Shown piece after piece: positions 39,501 to 48,658 of a DNA stretch of 64,000 nt. The notes under the pieces are model-generated. The model saw only the letters and a list, made by a program, of their open reading frames with translations. It was not told the DNA's origin and made no database searches. Position numbers and translations under genes: made by a program. The DNA is from Candidatus Aalborgicola danicus. Its GTDB lineage: Bacteria; Pseudomonadota; Gammaproteobacteria; Burkholderiales; Burkholderiaceae_C. The stretch spans positions 1 through 64,000 of the forward strand of contig JADJBC010000002.1 of NCBI GenBank assembly GCA_016703945.1, given 5' to 3'. How positions within the stretch are numbered: the stretch's first letter is position 1; each line of letters starts with the position of its first letter.

Positions 39501-40350
39501 ATGACTGAAACACTACAAAACCCGATCCCCTGGTTTGTCGACTTCCAGGACGTCTGGCTGGCCTACAACGAGCAGTTGCTACAGGAGAACCACTTTGCAG
39601 TGGAGGCCATCGACCTGAAAGTGCGCCAGGGCGAGTTCATCGCCATCGTCGGGCCGTCGGGCTGCGGCAAGTCCACCTTCATGAAGCTCACCACCGGGCT
39701 TGAAGATGCCGTCCATGGGCAAGATCCTGATCGATGGCCAGCCCGTGAAAGGGCCACTGAAGATATCGGGCATGGCGTTTCAGGCACCGTCGCTGTTGCC
39801 GTGGCGCACCACGGTGGACAACGTGCTCTTGCCGCTGGAAATTGTGGAGCCCTACCGCAGCAAGTTCAAGGCCAAGCGCAAGGAGTACGAAGATCGTGCG
39901 CGCCGCCTGCTGCAAAAGGTCGGGCTGGGGGGCTACGAAGACAAGTTTCCGTGGCAGCTGTCGGGCGGCATGCAGCAGCGCGCCAGCATTTGTCGGGCGC
40001 TGATCCATGAACCGAAGATGCTGTTGCTGGATGAACCTTTTGGTGCGCTCGATGCGTTCACGCGGGAGGAACTGTGGTGCATCCTGCGCGACCTGTGGAC
40101 CGAGCAGCAATTCAACGTGATTCTGGTGACGCATGACCTGCGCGAATCGGTGTTTCTGGCCGACACGGTGTATGTCATGAGCAAGAGTCCGGGTCGCTTT
40201 GTGGTCCGCCGGGAGATTGAACTGGCGCGCCCGCGCGATCTGGAAGTTACGTACTCAGCAGAGTTCTCCGACATCGTGCACGAGTTGCGGGGCCATATTG
40301 GTGCCATTCGCCAAACCAGTGCCGTCGCACCGGCATCCACCACCGCATAA
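39501..40350 (+). pseudogene. ABC transporter ATPase with a one-base frameshift after the P-loop
   Basis: The protein (NMT1/SsuB/TauB-type ATPase) is read in two frames. The first (from 39501) gives MTETLQNPIPWFVDFQDVWL up to the P-loop GPSGCGKSTFMKLTTGL. The second (from about 39700 to 40350) continues KMPSMGKILIDGQPVKGPLK, then LSGGMQQRASICRALI, MLLLDEPFGALD and VTHDLRESVFLAD. Removing one T of the TT at 39700-39701 restores GLKM and an intact protein of about 282 residues. All other motifs are well kept, so a sequencing error or a very recent mutation is likely. Flanking transporter genes are intact. Confidence 0.88.
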
Positions 40351-40358
40351 GGCACAAA

Positions 40359-41126
40359 ATGAACAAGAAACAGGTAGAGATGTGGGCGCCGTGGATGTTG
40401 CTGGTGGTAATCCTTGTGATGTGGCAGATCCTGTGCTCCGCGCTAGACGTATCGGAGTTCATCTTTCCCAGCCCCTGGCGCATCTGGACGCAGTTCCTGG
40501 AGTTCAAGGGCATCATCGCCGCACATGCCTGGCGCACCTATTGGGTGACCATGACGGGCTTCGGCATTGCCATCGTGGTCGGGGTGCTGCTCGGATTTGT
40601 GATTGGCAGTTCGCGCCTTGCCTATGCTGCGGTCTACCCGCTGATGACAGGATTCAACGCCTTGCCCAAGGCGGCGTTTGTGCCGATTCTGGTGGTCTGG
40701 TTTGGCATTGGCGTGGGCCCGGCCATCCTGACCGCGTTCCTGATCAGCTTCTTCCCCATCATGGTCAACATTGCAACCGGTCTTGCCACGCTGGAGCCAG
40801 AACTGGAAGACGTGCTGCGCGTGCTGGGTGCCAAGCGCTGGGATGTGCTGGTCAAGGTCGGCCTGCCGCGCTCCATGCCCTACTTTTACGGCTCTTTGAA
40901 AGTGGCGATCACGCTGGCGTTTGTGGGTACCACCGTGTCCGAGATGACCGCCGCCAACGAAGGCATTGGTTACCTGCTGATCTCGGCCGGTTCGGCCATG
41001 CAGATGGGGCTGGCGTTTGCCGGTCTGGTGGTGGTGGGGGCCATGGCCATGGTGATGTACGAGTTGTTCAGCGTGATTGAGCGTCACACCACAGCGTGGG
41101 CTCACCGGGGTACCCATAGCAGCTGA
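40359..41126 (+). CDS. ABC transporter permease (NMT1/SsuC-like)
   Basis: The 255-residue inner membrane protein has about six helices and the BPD-type coupling loop LEDVLRVLGAKRWDVLVKVG, with GFNALPKAAFVPILVVWFGI before it. These are typical of permeases for taurine, nitrate or pyrimidine-precursor ABC importers. It starts eight bases after the ATPase stop and completes the transporter with the binding protein at 38396. The function depends on the frameshifted ATPase gene being intact in the living strain. Confidence 0.93.
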   Translation: MNKKQVEMWAPWMLLVVILVMWQILCSALDVSEFIFPSPWRIWTQFLEFKGIIAAHAWRTYWVTMTGFGIAIVVGVLLGFVIGSSRLAYAAVYPLMTGFNALPKAAFVPILVVWFGIGVGPAILTAFLISFFPIMVNIATGLATLEPELEDVLRVLGAKRWDVLVKVGLPRSMPYFYGSLKVAITLAFVGTTVSEMTAANEGIGYLLISAGSAMQMGLAFAGLVVVGAMAMVMYELFSVIERHTTAWAHRGTHSS

Positions 41127-41285
41127 CCGGCGCACCAAAAAAATCTCCAGCATCGTCGACCAACAGACTCTGCGCTCTAGCGACGCGCAGTGGCTGGCAA
41201 CTCGCCATGCGGAGATGGGTCGGTTAGACTCGCCGCCAAAAGTCCATTACCAGCATGCTCGCGCGGCATAAAGGCGCATCAAGTT

Positions 41286-42080
41286 ATGAACCACGTCAAC
41301 CGTCCATCGCCCTTCGTGGTTTTATCCACCAGCCACGGTACCCTGATTACCAATCGAAACGACTACCGCATGGTAAGCGCCACCAGTGGCTACGGCGTAG
41401 GTTTTCAGCTGTTCAACAATGGCTGCTTCGATCCCGAAGAGGTAGCCACAGCGGTCACGTTATTGAACGTCCGACACAAACACTTTGGTGACGGTGTTGT
41501 GGGTTTGGATTGTGGCGCCAACCTGGGCGTGCACACCGTGGAGTGGGCCAAAGCGCTTCACGGGCGTGGCAGCGTCATAGCCATTGAAGCGCAAGAACGT
41601 ATTTATTACGCGCTTGCTGGCAACATCGCAATCAACAATTGTTTTAACGCCCGGGCCATTCATGGCGCCGTCGGCGCAACGGTGGGTTCCCTCGATATTC
41701 CGGTGCCCGATTATTCCCTGCCCGCAAGTTTCGGCAGCCTGGAGCTGCGGCAAACCAAAAACAGCGAATTCATCGGCCAAACCATCAACCCTGACCGAAA
41801 TCAAAAGGTAAGCATGCTGACCATCGACTCGTTGGCGCTAACACGCCTGGACTTCATTAAGATTGACATAGAAGGCATGGAAATGGAAGCCCTGGAAGGT
41901 GGGCGTGCGACGATTGAGCAACACAAGCCAGTGATGCTGATCGAATCCATCAAGACCGACAAAGCCGCGTTGCTGAAATTCCTGTCCGAGCACGGTTACA
42001 AAACCTACCCCATGGGCATCAATATCCTGGCCGTGCACCACACGGATCCCACCCAACAGCACATTCAGGCCAACAGCTGA
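41286..42080 (+). CDS. FkbM family methyltransferase
   Basis: The 264-residue protein is an S-adenosylmethionine-dependent methyltransferase of the FkbM family. Motif I is VVGLDCGANLGVHTVEWAKA, followed by IAIEAQERIYYALAGNIAIN, and the late block is LDFIKIDIEGMEMEALEGG. FkbM-type enzymes usually methylate hydroxyl groups of sugars or polyketides. There is no sugar gene cluster here, so the substrate is unknown. The ATG at 41286 fits the domain; an upstream in-frame start has no support. It stands alone between two transporter operons, 22 bases before dctP. Confidence 0.88.
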   Translation: MNHVNRPSPFVVLSTSHGTLITNRNDYRMVSATSGYGVGFQLFNNGCFDPEEVATAVTLLNVRHKHFGDGVVGLDCGANLGVHTVEWAKALHGRGSVIAIEAQERIYYALAGNIAINNCFNARAIHGAVGATVGSLDIPVPDYSLPASFGSLELRQTKNSEFIGQTINPDRNQKVSMLTIDSLALTRLDFIKIDIEGMEMEALEGGRATIEQHKPVMLIESIKTDKAALLKFLSEHGYKTYPMGINILAVHHTDPTQQHIQANS

Positions 42081-42101
42081 ACGCCACACCCTGCAAGAAC
42101 C

Positions 42102-43103
42102 ATGCATCCAGCCTTCAACCTGTCGCGCCGCACGCTGATGGCCTCCGCTGCCCTGTCGACGACCAGTTTTTCCACCCTGGCCCAGACCAGGACCCTACTG
42201 CGAATATCCACTCCAGCGGTACCCGACGCCTGGCACGCCAAGATGTGGACCGTGTTCAGGAACACGCTGGAGAAGAGCGCTCCGGGTGAGTTTGACGTGC
42301 AGATCAACCTGAACGCCTCTCTTTTCAAACAAGGTGCCGAGCCTGCCGCCATGGCGCGGGGCAATCTGGAACTGGCGTCCCTGTCACCCGCCGATCTTGC
42401 AAAACTGGTGCCGGAGTTCTCGGTCTTTACCGCCGGCTACATGCTGCGCGACCCGGCGCATCAGCAAAAGGTCTTCAACGGCCCTATTGGCGCGGAGTTG
42501 TTCAAGGCGGTGTCGCGCAAGATGGACGTCACAGTGTTGTCCACCTGTTACCTGGGTACCCGCCAGCTCAATTTGCGCGAGGTCCGCGCGGTCAAAACAC
42601 CTGCCGACCTCAAAGGCATCAAGCTGCGCATGCCGGGTTCCAAAGATTGGTTGTTTCTGGGCAATGCGCTGGGCGCCACCGCCACGCCTTTGGCCTTTGG
42701 CGAGGTCTATCTGGGCCTCAAAACCGGCACCATCGACGGACAGGACAACCCGCTATCCAGCGTGCGAGCGGCCAAGTTTCATGAGGTCACCAAGCAGATT
42801 GTGCTAACCAGTCACCTGGTGGACAGCCTGTTCATTGCGATCTCCAACAAGGCCTTCAACGCTCTGACTGCGACACAGAAACAAAAGGTTAGCACCGCCG
42901 CGCAGGCAGCCGCTGCCTACAACAATGACAACAACCTGCAGGAAGAATCCCAACTGGTGGAGTACTTCAAGAAGGAGGGGCTGCAAGTCACCACACCCGA
43001 CGTGGCAGCTTTCCGCAAAACCGTGCAGACGGTCTACCAGAATTCAGACTACGCCAAGGTGTGGCCAGCGGGTCTGGTTGAACGCATCAACGCGACCCAA
43101 TAG
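42102..43103 (+). CDS. TRAP transporter substrate-binding protein (DctP family)
   Basis: The 333-residue periplasmic protein has an RR-containing signal (NLSRRTLMASAALSTTSFST) and the DctP fold: LRISTPAVPDAWHAKMWTVF, LKGIKLRMPGSKDWLFLGNA with the ligand-binding Arg, and LGLKTGTIDGQDNPLSSV. It captures an organic acid for the small and large membrane subunits that follow directly. The twin Arg may reflect Tat export. The ligand is not evident from sequence. Confidence 0.93.
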   Translation: MHPAFNLSRRTLMASAALSTTSFSTLAQTRTLLRISTPAVPDAWHAKMWTVFRNTLEKSAPGEFDVQINLNASLFKQGAEPAAMARGNLELASLSPADLAKLVPEFSVFTAGYMLRDPAHQQKVFNGPIGAELFKAVSRKMDVTVLSTCYLGTRQLNLREVRAVKTPADLKGIKLRMPGSKDWLFLGNALGATATPLAFGEVYLGLKTGTIDGQDNPLSSVRAAKFHEVTKQIVLTSHLVDSLFIAISNKAFNALTATQKQKVSTAAQAAAAYNNDNNLQEESQLVEYFKKEGLQVTTPDVAAFRKTVQTVYQNSDYAKVWPAGLVERINATQ

Positions 43104-43709
43104 ATGCGCCCGGCGGTGAACAAGCCAGTCGGCTGTGTGGCAGCGTGCTCTGCGCAGGTCAAGGAGGAGCCCGCAAAGCGGGCGGGGCCAACCGATGTGG
43201 GGGAGCAGAGTACGCTGCCACACAGCCGACTGGCGCACTGGCTGCAAGCCAGTGCCAATGCGGTAGGCGGCGGCCTTTTCCTGACTCTGTTTGCCGTCTT
43301 CATCATCCAGATCGGTGCGCGCTTTGGCTTCAACCGGCCGCTACCGTGGACCGACGAAGCCGCCGTTATTCTCTACATCTGGGTCATCCTGTGGGCGGCG
43401 GCCTTTGTGGTGCCCCAGCGCGAACATGTGGTGTTTGACCTGGTGTGGAACAGCGTCGGTCAGCGCACCCGCAAAGTGATGGCTATGGTGGGCCACCTGC
43501 TCATCGGTGGCCTGGCGCTGGCGGGCCTGCCTGCCACCTGGGACTATGTGCACTTTATGCAGCGCGAAGCAACACCGGTGCTGGAAGTGTCCTTGATGTG
43601 GGTGTATTTGCCGCTGGTGCTGTTGATGTTGGCGCTGGTGGTCCGCAGTGTGTGGGCAATCTGGCAAGTGGCGCGGGGCATAGGGCTGGAGTCGGAGTTG
43701 CGCCTGTGA
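43104..43709 (+). CDS. TRAP transporter small permease (DctQ family) with N-terminal element insertion
   Basis: The 201-residue protein has the four-helix DctQ pattern (NAVGGGLFLTLFAVFIIQIG, PWTDEAAVILYIWVILWAAA, MAMVGHLLIGGLALAGL and a last helix near residue 175). It starts at the ATG immediately after the dctP stop. Residues about 7-44 are not DctQ-like: they are read from a 111-bp inverted-repeat element (43124-43234) that happens to be open in this frame. The normal N-terminus was probably MRPAVNKP followed by LAHWLQASAN. A lengthened cytoplasmic tail may be tolerated. Confidence 0.9.
   Translation: MRPAVNKPVGCVAACSAQVKEEPAKRAGPTDVGEQSTLPHSRLAHWLQASANAVGGGLFLTLFAVFIIQIGARFGFNRPLPWTDEAAVILYIWVILWAAAFVVPQREHVVFDLVWNSVGQRTRKVMAMVGHLLIGGLALAGLPATWDYVHFMQREATPVLEVSLMWVYLPLVLLMLALVVRSVWAIWQVARGIGLESELRL
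43124..43234. mobile_element. Inverted-repeat (MITE/REP-like) element inserted in frame in dctQ
   Basis: Two 30-base arms (43124-43153 and 43205-43234) are complementary with one mismatch. The left arm starts GCCAGTCGGCTGTGTGGCAG. The 51-base spacer holds its own GCCCGC/GCGGGC hairpin. The element has no gene of its own, as in a miniature inverted-repeat or REP-type element. Confidence 0.8.
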
Positions 43710-43734
43710 CGTGGATGCAGGGGCCGGTCTTGCA

Positions 43735-45033
43735 ATGAACACAGCCTTGTGGAGCCTGGTTGGTGTGCTGGTGGCCGGCATGTTGCTGCGCATGCCGATT
43801 GGCTTCTCCATGCTCGTCTCGGGCTTTGCCTATCTGCTGGTCAAGCGGCAGGACCTGGGCCTGGTAGCCGAGCAAGTAGGCAACGGGCTGTACAACAGTT
43901 ATGTGCTACTGGCAGTGCCGCTGTTTGTGTTTGCCGCCAACGTCATGAATGCAGGCACGGTCAGTGAACGCATTTTCGACTTCTGCCGCATTCTGGTGGG
44001 GCGCATGCGTGGCGGCCTGGCCCAGGTGGACATTCTGGTCAGCGTGATTTTTTCGGGCATGAGCGGCAGCGCGATTGCTGACGCCGCCGGACCTGGCTTG
44101 GTCACCATCAAACAAATGCTGAAAAAGCCGGAATACTCCCGCGGCTTCGCTGGTGCCGTGGTGGTGGCCAGTGCCACGCTGGGGCCTATCATTCCGCCCA
44201 GCATTCCGATGGTGATTTATGCCCTGGTGTCGGGTGCATCGGTGGGGGCGCTGTTTCTGGGCGGTGTGGTCCCGGGTTTTGTCATGGCATTGCTGATGAT
44301 GGCGGTGGTGCACTTCATCGCTGTCAAACGGAACATGCCGCGCGAGGCACCGGTGCCCTTACGCGAGTGGCCGAGTATTTTGTTTCGGGGCGCCCTGCCG
44401 CTGTCTATGCCGGTGGTCCTGTTGGGTGGCATTTACTCGGGCGCGTTCACGCCCACCGAAGCGGCGGCCGTGGCGGCATTACACGCACTGATCCTGGCCG
44501 GGGTAATTTACCGGGCATTGACCTGGCGCAGCTTTTGGGGCGTGGTGATGGAATCCACACGGGGCAGCGCCGTCATCACCATCATTCTGGCCGGCTCCTT
44601 CATGCTGAACTACGCCTTCACCGCCGAGGGCGTGCCCCAGGCCATGGCGCAGTGGGTGGACAGTATGCAGTTAAGCCAGCTCAAATTCCTGCTGCTGGTC
44701 AATGTGATGTTTCTGGTGCTGGGCTGTTTTCTGGATGTGTCGGTGCTGCTGCTGGTGTTTGTACCCATGCTGTTGCCAGCGGCCAAATTGCTGGGTGTGG
44801 ACCTGGTGCATTTTGGTGTGCTGGTGGTGCTCAATATGATGATTGGCCTGATTCACCCGCCGTTTGGCATGCTGCTGTTCGTCACCAAGGCGCTGACGGG
44901 CATTCCAATTGGCGAGATGATGCGCGAGGGTTGGCCTTTTCTGGTCATGTTGCTGTTACTCTTGCTAGCCATCACGGTATTTCCGCAAATCGTGTTGTGG
45001 TTACCTCAGACCATGGGCTACACCACACGCTGA
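43735..45033 (+). CDS. TRAP transporter large permease (DctM family)
   Basis: The 432-residue membrane protein has about twelve helices and the DctM blocks LLRMPIGFSMLVSGFAYLLV, VSVIFSGMSGSAIADAAGPG, SATLGPIIPPSIPMVIYALV and AFTPTEAAAVAALHAL. It carries out sodium- or proton-coupled import with the DctQ and DctP partners. The ATG at 43735 fits the family; a GTG eight codons upstream is possible. A cyclic-nucleotide-binding-domain gene follows 41 bases after its stop. Confidence 0.95.
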   Translation: MNTALWSLVGVLVAGMLLRMPIGFSMLVSGFAYLLVKRQDLGLVAEQVGNGLYNSYVLLAVPLFVFAANVMNAGTVSERIFDFCRILVGRMRGGLAQVDILVSVIFSGMSGSAIADAAGPGLVTIKQMLKKPEYSRGFAGAVVVASATLGPIIPPSIPMVIYALVSGASVGALFLGGVVPGFVMALLMMAVVHFIAVKRNMPREAPVPLREWPSILFRGALPLSMPVVLLGGIYSGAFTPTEAAAVAALHALILAGVIYRALTWRSFWGVVMESTRGSAVITIILAGSFMLNYAFTAEGVPQAMAQWVDSMQLSQLKFLLLVNVMFLVLGCFLDVSVLLLVFVPMLLPAAKLLGVDLVHFGVLVVLNMMIGLIHPPFGMLLFVTKALTGIPIGEMMREGWPFLVMLLLLLLAITVFPQIVLWLPQTMGYTTR

Positions 45034-45074
45034 GTTTTCGGTCCTGTTCAGAACTTTTTTTGGAATTTGCTGCA

Positions 45075-45683
45075 ATGACGCACATAGAAACTGATGACAG
45101 CGCTCTACCTGCCAATACGCCGGTCATGCGGACACGTGCGCTGGCTGATTCACCCACATTGGCAGCCAAGGCCGTCCAATTTCTTTCCGAACGCCAGTTC
45201 AGCTTTGGACTGGAAAAAGAAGATGCCCAGTGTGTCGTACCCTACCTGCGGTTGGTAAGCTTTGCCTCCAATACCTTTCTCTACCGGGAAGGAGACAGCA
45301 CCAAAACAAGCTACATGCTGTTGTTGCTGGAAGGCGATGTGTCCGTCGATACCGGGGCATCGGGTCGCGCAGACCGGGTTGCCATTTCAGTCCTGGGACC
45401 GGGCGCATTGATCGGAGAAATGGCGCTACTCGATGGTGCCCCGCGTTCCACCAGTTGCACCGCAGTGACCCCCGTTCAGGCAGCCGGCATGTCACAGGGT
45501 GGCCTTGAATTGCTGGCCAAAGAGCAGCCCGCGGTGGCTTTCAAGCTCATGGTTTTTCTGGCGCGGCATACGGCCAACCGGTTGCGCGGACTCGGCGAGC
45601 AATTGCACATGTACGACCAACTCATTGCAAACCTGCACCGGGAGATCGACCAGTTGCGCGCAAACAAAAACCATCGCGGCTGA
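45075..45683 (+). CDS. Cyclic nucleotide-binding domain protein without DNA-binding domain
   Basis: The 202-residue protein has one cNMP-binding beta-roll (about residues 65-150: ASNTFLYREGDSTKTSYMLL, then GPGALIGEMALLDGAPRSTS with the phosphate-binding cassette) and a C-terminal helix that could form a coiled coil (ANLHREIDQLRANK). There is no helix-turn-helix, so it is not a Crp-type activator; it could sense cAMP and act through protein contacts. It follows the TRAP operon on the same strand and converges on a true Crp/Fnr-type gene. Confidence 0.85.
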   Translation: MTHIETDDSALPANTPVMRTRALADSPTLAAKAVQFLSERQFSFGLEKEDAQCVVPYLRLVSFASNTFLYREGDSTKTSYMLLLLEGDVSVDTGASGRADRVAISVLGPGALIGEMALLDGAPRSTSCTAVTPVQAAGMSQGGLELLAKEQPAVAFKLMVFLARHTANRLRGLGEQLHMYDQLIANLHREIDQLRANKNHRG

Positions 45684-45705
45684 TACCGCGCGCGTCAAAC
45701 AGGGG

Positions 45706-46368
45706 TCAGACGAGCCCGCACTCGCATGGCGAGCTGGAGCCTGCCAGAGAGCGCAAGCCTGCAAGGTCCACCAGATCCACCACACGGCCCGAGCCGCTGA
45801 TGAGGCGCAGTTCGCGCAGATGCCGCAACACCCGCGACAGGGTTTCAGGCGCAATGCCCAACTGGGCGGCAATAGCCCGTTTGCGTTGTTGCAGGTGCAC
45901 AGCGCAGCCTCCGGTGTCGCTCGCCTCGGCATGGCTGAGCAGCCACTCGGCACACCGTGATTCAGCGTCCTTGGCCAGGCGACTCACCGTCAGGTCGGTT
46001 TGCTGGCGGTGGGCTCTGGCAATGTCGAACATCATGGACTGCACGCCAGCCGCACAGGTCGTGAGGCAAGCCCGAAATTCGTCCAAAGGCATGCGTCGCA
46101 ACTGAACCTCGGTTTGTGCGACCGCATCCACAGCGCTGGGCACGTTGAGCACCGCGGCGGTGGCTTCCAACCAGCACGGTCCGTCTACTACGCCGAGTTG
46201 GTGCTCAACGGTTGCACGGTCAGCTCCCGTCCCCACTACGCCCAAAGCCACCCGACCCTTGTCGACAAAAATCACCGAGTTGTTTGCCACCGATCGTTGC
46301 AGCAACACGGTACCGGTCTGCACCGTCTCGGTTGGTAGTCTGGAAAGCGGGGTCTGGGCATCGATCAT
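45706..46368 (-). CDS. Crp/Fnr family transcription regulator
   Basis: This 220-residue protein (from the ATG at 46366-46368) has a cNMP-type sensor domain (VQTGTVLLQRSVANNSVIFV, VVDGPCWLEATAAVL) and a C-terminal winged helix with KRAIAAQLGIAPETLSRVLR as recognition region. The typical iron-sulfur Cys set of FNR is absent, so a Dnr-like haem/NO or other sensor is possible. The frame extends to 46416, but an FNR-like box at 46403-46416 overlaps that upstream start, which argues for the downstream ATG. It converges on the cNMP-binding gene. Confidence 0.85.
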   Translation of the reverse strand: MIDAQTPLSRLPTETVQTGTVLLQRSVANNSVIFVDKGRVALGVVGTGADRATVEHQLGVVDGPCWLEATAAVLNVPSAVDAVAQTEVQLRRMPLDEFRACLTTCAAGVQSMMFDIARAHRQQTDLTVSRLAKDAESRCAEWLLSHAEASDTGGCAVHLQQRKRAIAAQLGIAPETLSRVLRHLRELRLISGSGRVVDLVDLAGLRSLAGSSSPCECGLV

Positions 46369-46402
46369 GGGTGGACTGTGCCGCGCGCCTGCTCTGTGCA
46401 TA

Positions 46403-46416
46403 TTGAGCAAGATCAA
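46403..46416 (-). promoter_or_regulatory. FNR/Anr-like operator
   Basis: On the minus strand TTGATCTTGCTCAA matches TTGAT-N4-ATCAA with one mismatch. It lies 35 bases before the start of the Crp/Fnr-type gene, so it may mediate oxygen- or auto-regulation. Confidence 0.5.
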
Positions 46417-46609
46417 ACTTCTGTGCTGCTGACCATCGGAAATACCCTAGACCTCCCAAAGGTCCGGTCTGTCTTTCTGCTTTGGACGGGCGACCATGCC
46501 AAACAGCTGATTCAAGCACTTAATGATGCTAAGCCTGAGCAGCGGTTATCGTCTTGGTACAAGGCGGCCTCCTGGCCCTGAATCCCATTTACTTGTTAAC
46601 CTAAGTTCC

Positions 46610-48052
46610 ATGCCTACACTGCTGATTCGTAACGCCCGATGTGTCGCCACTCTCAACCCAGCGCTGGGCAACGGTGCCCATGCAGTGTCCGATGCATCGG
46701 TTTTTATCCGCGATGGCCGTATTGCAGCCATAGGGTCTGATGCTGACATGCCACCCGAAGCGGATCACGCAGACGAAGTGATCGACGCCCGCAAGCATCT
46801 GGTCACCCCGGGCCTGGTCAATACCCACCACCACATGTTCCAAAGCCTGACCCGGGCCATTCCGGCCGTTCAGAACGCCGAGCTGTTCGGTTGGCTCACA
46901 GGTCTCTACCCGATCTGGGCCGGCCTGACCCCCGAGATGGTGCGGGTCAGCACCCAGATCGCGATGGCCGAGCTGCTGATGAGCGGCTGCACCACCAGCA
47001 GCGACCATCTCTATATCTACCCCAACGGGGTTCGGCTGGACGACAGCATTGAAGCGGCACACCAGATCGGTATGCGTTTTGTAGCCACCCGCGGCAGCAT
47101 GAGTGTGGGGCAAAGCCAGGGCGGCCTGCCGCCCGACCGCGTGGTGGAACGCGAAGATTCGATTCTGAAGGACACTCAGCGCCTGATCGAGCGGTACCAC
47201 GATGCCTCGTTTGGCTCCATGCTGAATGTGGCGGTGGCTCCGTGTTCACCGTTTAGTGTGAGCCGCGACCTGATGCGGGAATCTGCCCTGCTGGCGCGCA
47301 GCCTGGGCACGCGCCTGCACACCCACCTGGCGGAAAACGACCATGACCTGGCCTATTCCCGCGAGAAGTTCAACTGCACACCGGCCGAGTACGCACAGGA
47401 TCTGGGCTGGCTGGGCTCCGACGTCTGGCATGCCCATTGCGTGAAACTCGACGACGCCGGCATTCGCCTGTTTGCCGCCACCCGCACCGGTGTGGCACAT
47501 TGCCCGTGCAGCAATATGCGCCTGGCCAGCGGGATTGCCCCGATCCGGCGCATGCGTGATGCCGGCGTGCCGGTGGGGTTGGGCGTGGATGGCTGCGCCA
47601 GCAATGACGCCGCCCACATGGTCAATGAGGCGCGTCAAGCCTTGCTGCTGGCCCGTGTGGGGCGCGCCATGCAGCCGCCCGAGGTTCGCGACGGGCGAAC
47701 GTTTTTTGGCTGCGACCTGGGGCCCTCGGAAATGACACCGGCCGACGCCTTGCACTTGGCCACACGCGGCGGCGCCGACGTGCTGGGCCGCAGCGATATT
47801 GGTCATCTGGCAGTGGGTATGTGCGCCGATCTGGCGTTGTTTGACCTGGACACACTGAGTTTTGCCGGGGGCGCGGTGCACGATCCCGTGGGGGCCTTGA
47901 TTTTGTGTGCCAGCCCACAAGCCGACTACACGGTCGTCAACGGCCGCGTGGTGGTGCGCCAAGGCCAGCTTGCGACCGTGGACCTGGGGCCTTTGATTGA
48001 GCGCCACAACACACTGGCTCTGGAGCTTGCGCTTGCGCAATCGTCACACTAA
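46610..48052 (+). CDS. 8-oxoguanine deaminase-like amidohydrolase
   Basis: The 480-residue metal-dependent hydrolase belongs to the AtzB/TrzN/8-oxoguanine deaminase branch. Metal-site motifs are LVNTHHHMFQSLTRA, RLHTHLAENDHD, VWHAHCVKLDD and GVDGCASNDAAHMVNEARQA, the last typical of 8-oxoguanine deaminases. 8-oxoguanine deaminase converts oxidised guanine to urate, which suits the puuD and xdh genes nearby. Older annotations of this branch say hydroxydechloroatrazine ethylaminohydrolase; the purine context makes that less likely. I chose the ATG at 46610 because the amidohydrolase fold starts MPTLLIRNARCVATL. Confidence 0.85.
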   Translation: MPTLLIRNARCVATLNPALGNGAHAVSDASVFIRDGRIAAIGSDADMPPEADHADEVIDARKHLVTPGLVNTHHHMFQSLTRAIPAVQNAELFGWLTGLYPIWAGLTPEMVRVSTQIAMAELLMSGCTTSSDHLYIYPNGVRLDDSIEAAHQIGMRFVATRGSMSVGQSQGGLPPDRVVEREDSILKDTQRLIERYHDASFGSMLNVAVAPCSPFSVSRDLMRESALLARSLGTRLHTHLAENDHDLAYSREKFNCTPAEYAQDLGWLGSDVWHAHCVKLDDAGIRLFAATRTGVAHCPCSNMRLASGIAPIRRMRDAGVPVGLGVDGCASNDAAHMVNEARQALLLARVGRAMQPPEVRDGRTFFGCDLGPSEMTPADALHLATRGGADVLGRSDIGHLAVGMCADLALFDLDTLSFAGGAVHDPVGALILCASPQADYTVVNGRVVVRQGQLATVDLGPLIERHNTLALELALAQSSH

Positions 48053-48123
48053 AGCCTGACTTCACCCAGCGCCATTGGGCGATATCAGACCTTCGGGTGC
48101 GAAGGTATCAAGGATCACTCACA

Positions 48124-48633
48124 ATGCCAGCGCCATATCGCATCGTGCCCCCCCAATTCACCATGACTGATCGCAATCGGCTGGAAACCGCCCCAATCTC
48201 ACACCGCCCACTGACGGTAGCCTGGCTGGGCTACGGCGGGCTTTTGCCTTTTGTGGGCACTGCGCTGGCATGCTTTTTCGACCCCCACCATGGCGGCATG
48301 TGGCTGCAGATGCTGCTGACCTATGGTGCGGTCATTTTGAGTTTTGTCGGCGCGCTGCACTGGGGCTTTGCTATGGTGCACCCCGCCGCCGCCGGGCCAG
48401 TGGCGAACAAGCTGTTCTTCTGGAGCGTCGTGCCCTCGCTATTGGGCTGGGTGGCTTTGCTGATCGAACCCGCCGTTGGCGCGGCACTCTTGATCGCCGG
48501 GTTTTTGGTGCACTATGGGCAAGACCTGCGACTGACCCGCATCGTGCCACTGCCGTCCTGGTACTTGCCGCTGCGCCTGCAACTCACCGCTGTGGCCTGC
48601 CTGTGCCTGGCGTCGGTCTATTTTTCTGCGTGA
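48124..48633 (+). CDS. DUF3429 family membrane protein
   Basis: The 169-residue protein has about five membrane helices (VAWLGYGGLLPFVGTALACF, MLLTYGAVILSFVGALHWGF, LFFWSVVPSLLGWVALLIEP and two more) and matches DUF3429, whose function is unknown. The SFVGALHWGFA segment is the usual family mark. The ATG at 48124 has AAGGA eight bases upstream; an ATG at 48163 is the alternative. DUF3429 genes are often found beside photolyase genes, as here, where one starts 25 bases later. Confidence 0.85.
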   Translation: MPAPYRIVPPQFTMTDRNRLETAPISHRPLTVAWLGYGGLLPFVGTALACFFDPHHGGMWLQMLLTYGAVILSFVGALHWGFAMVHPAAAGPVANKLFFWSVVPSLLGWVALLIEPAVGAALLIAGFLVHYGQDLRLTRIVPLPSWYLPLRLQLTAVACLCLASVYFSA

Positions 48634-48658
48634 ATCCACCCAAGCGACGCAATAGCCC

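Noticed and set aside
44367..45074. Long upstream extension of the cNMP-binding-domain frame
   Set aside because: It lies over dctM in another frame; the domain starts at the ATG at 45075.
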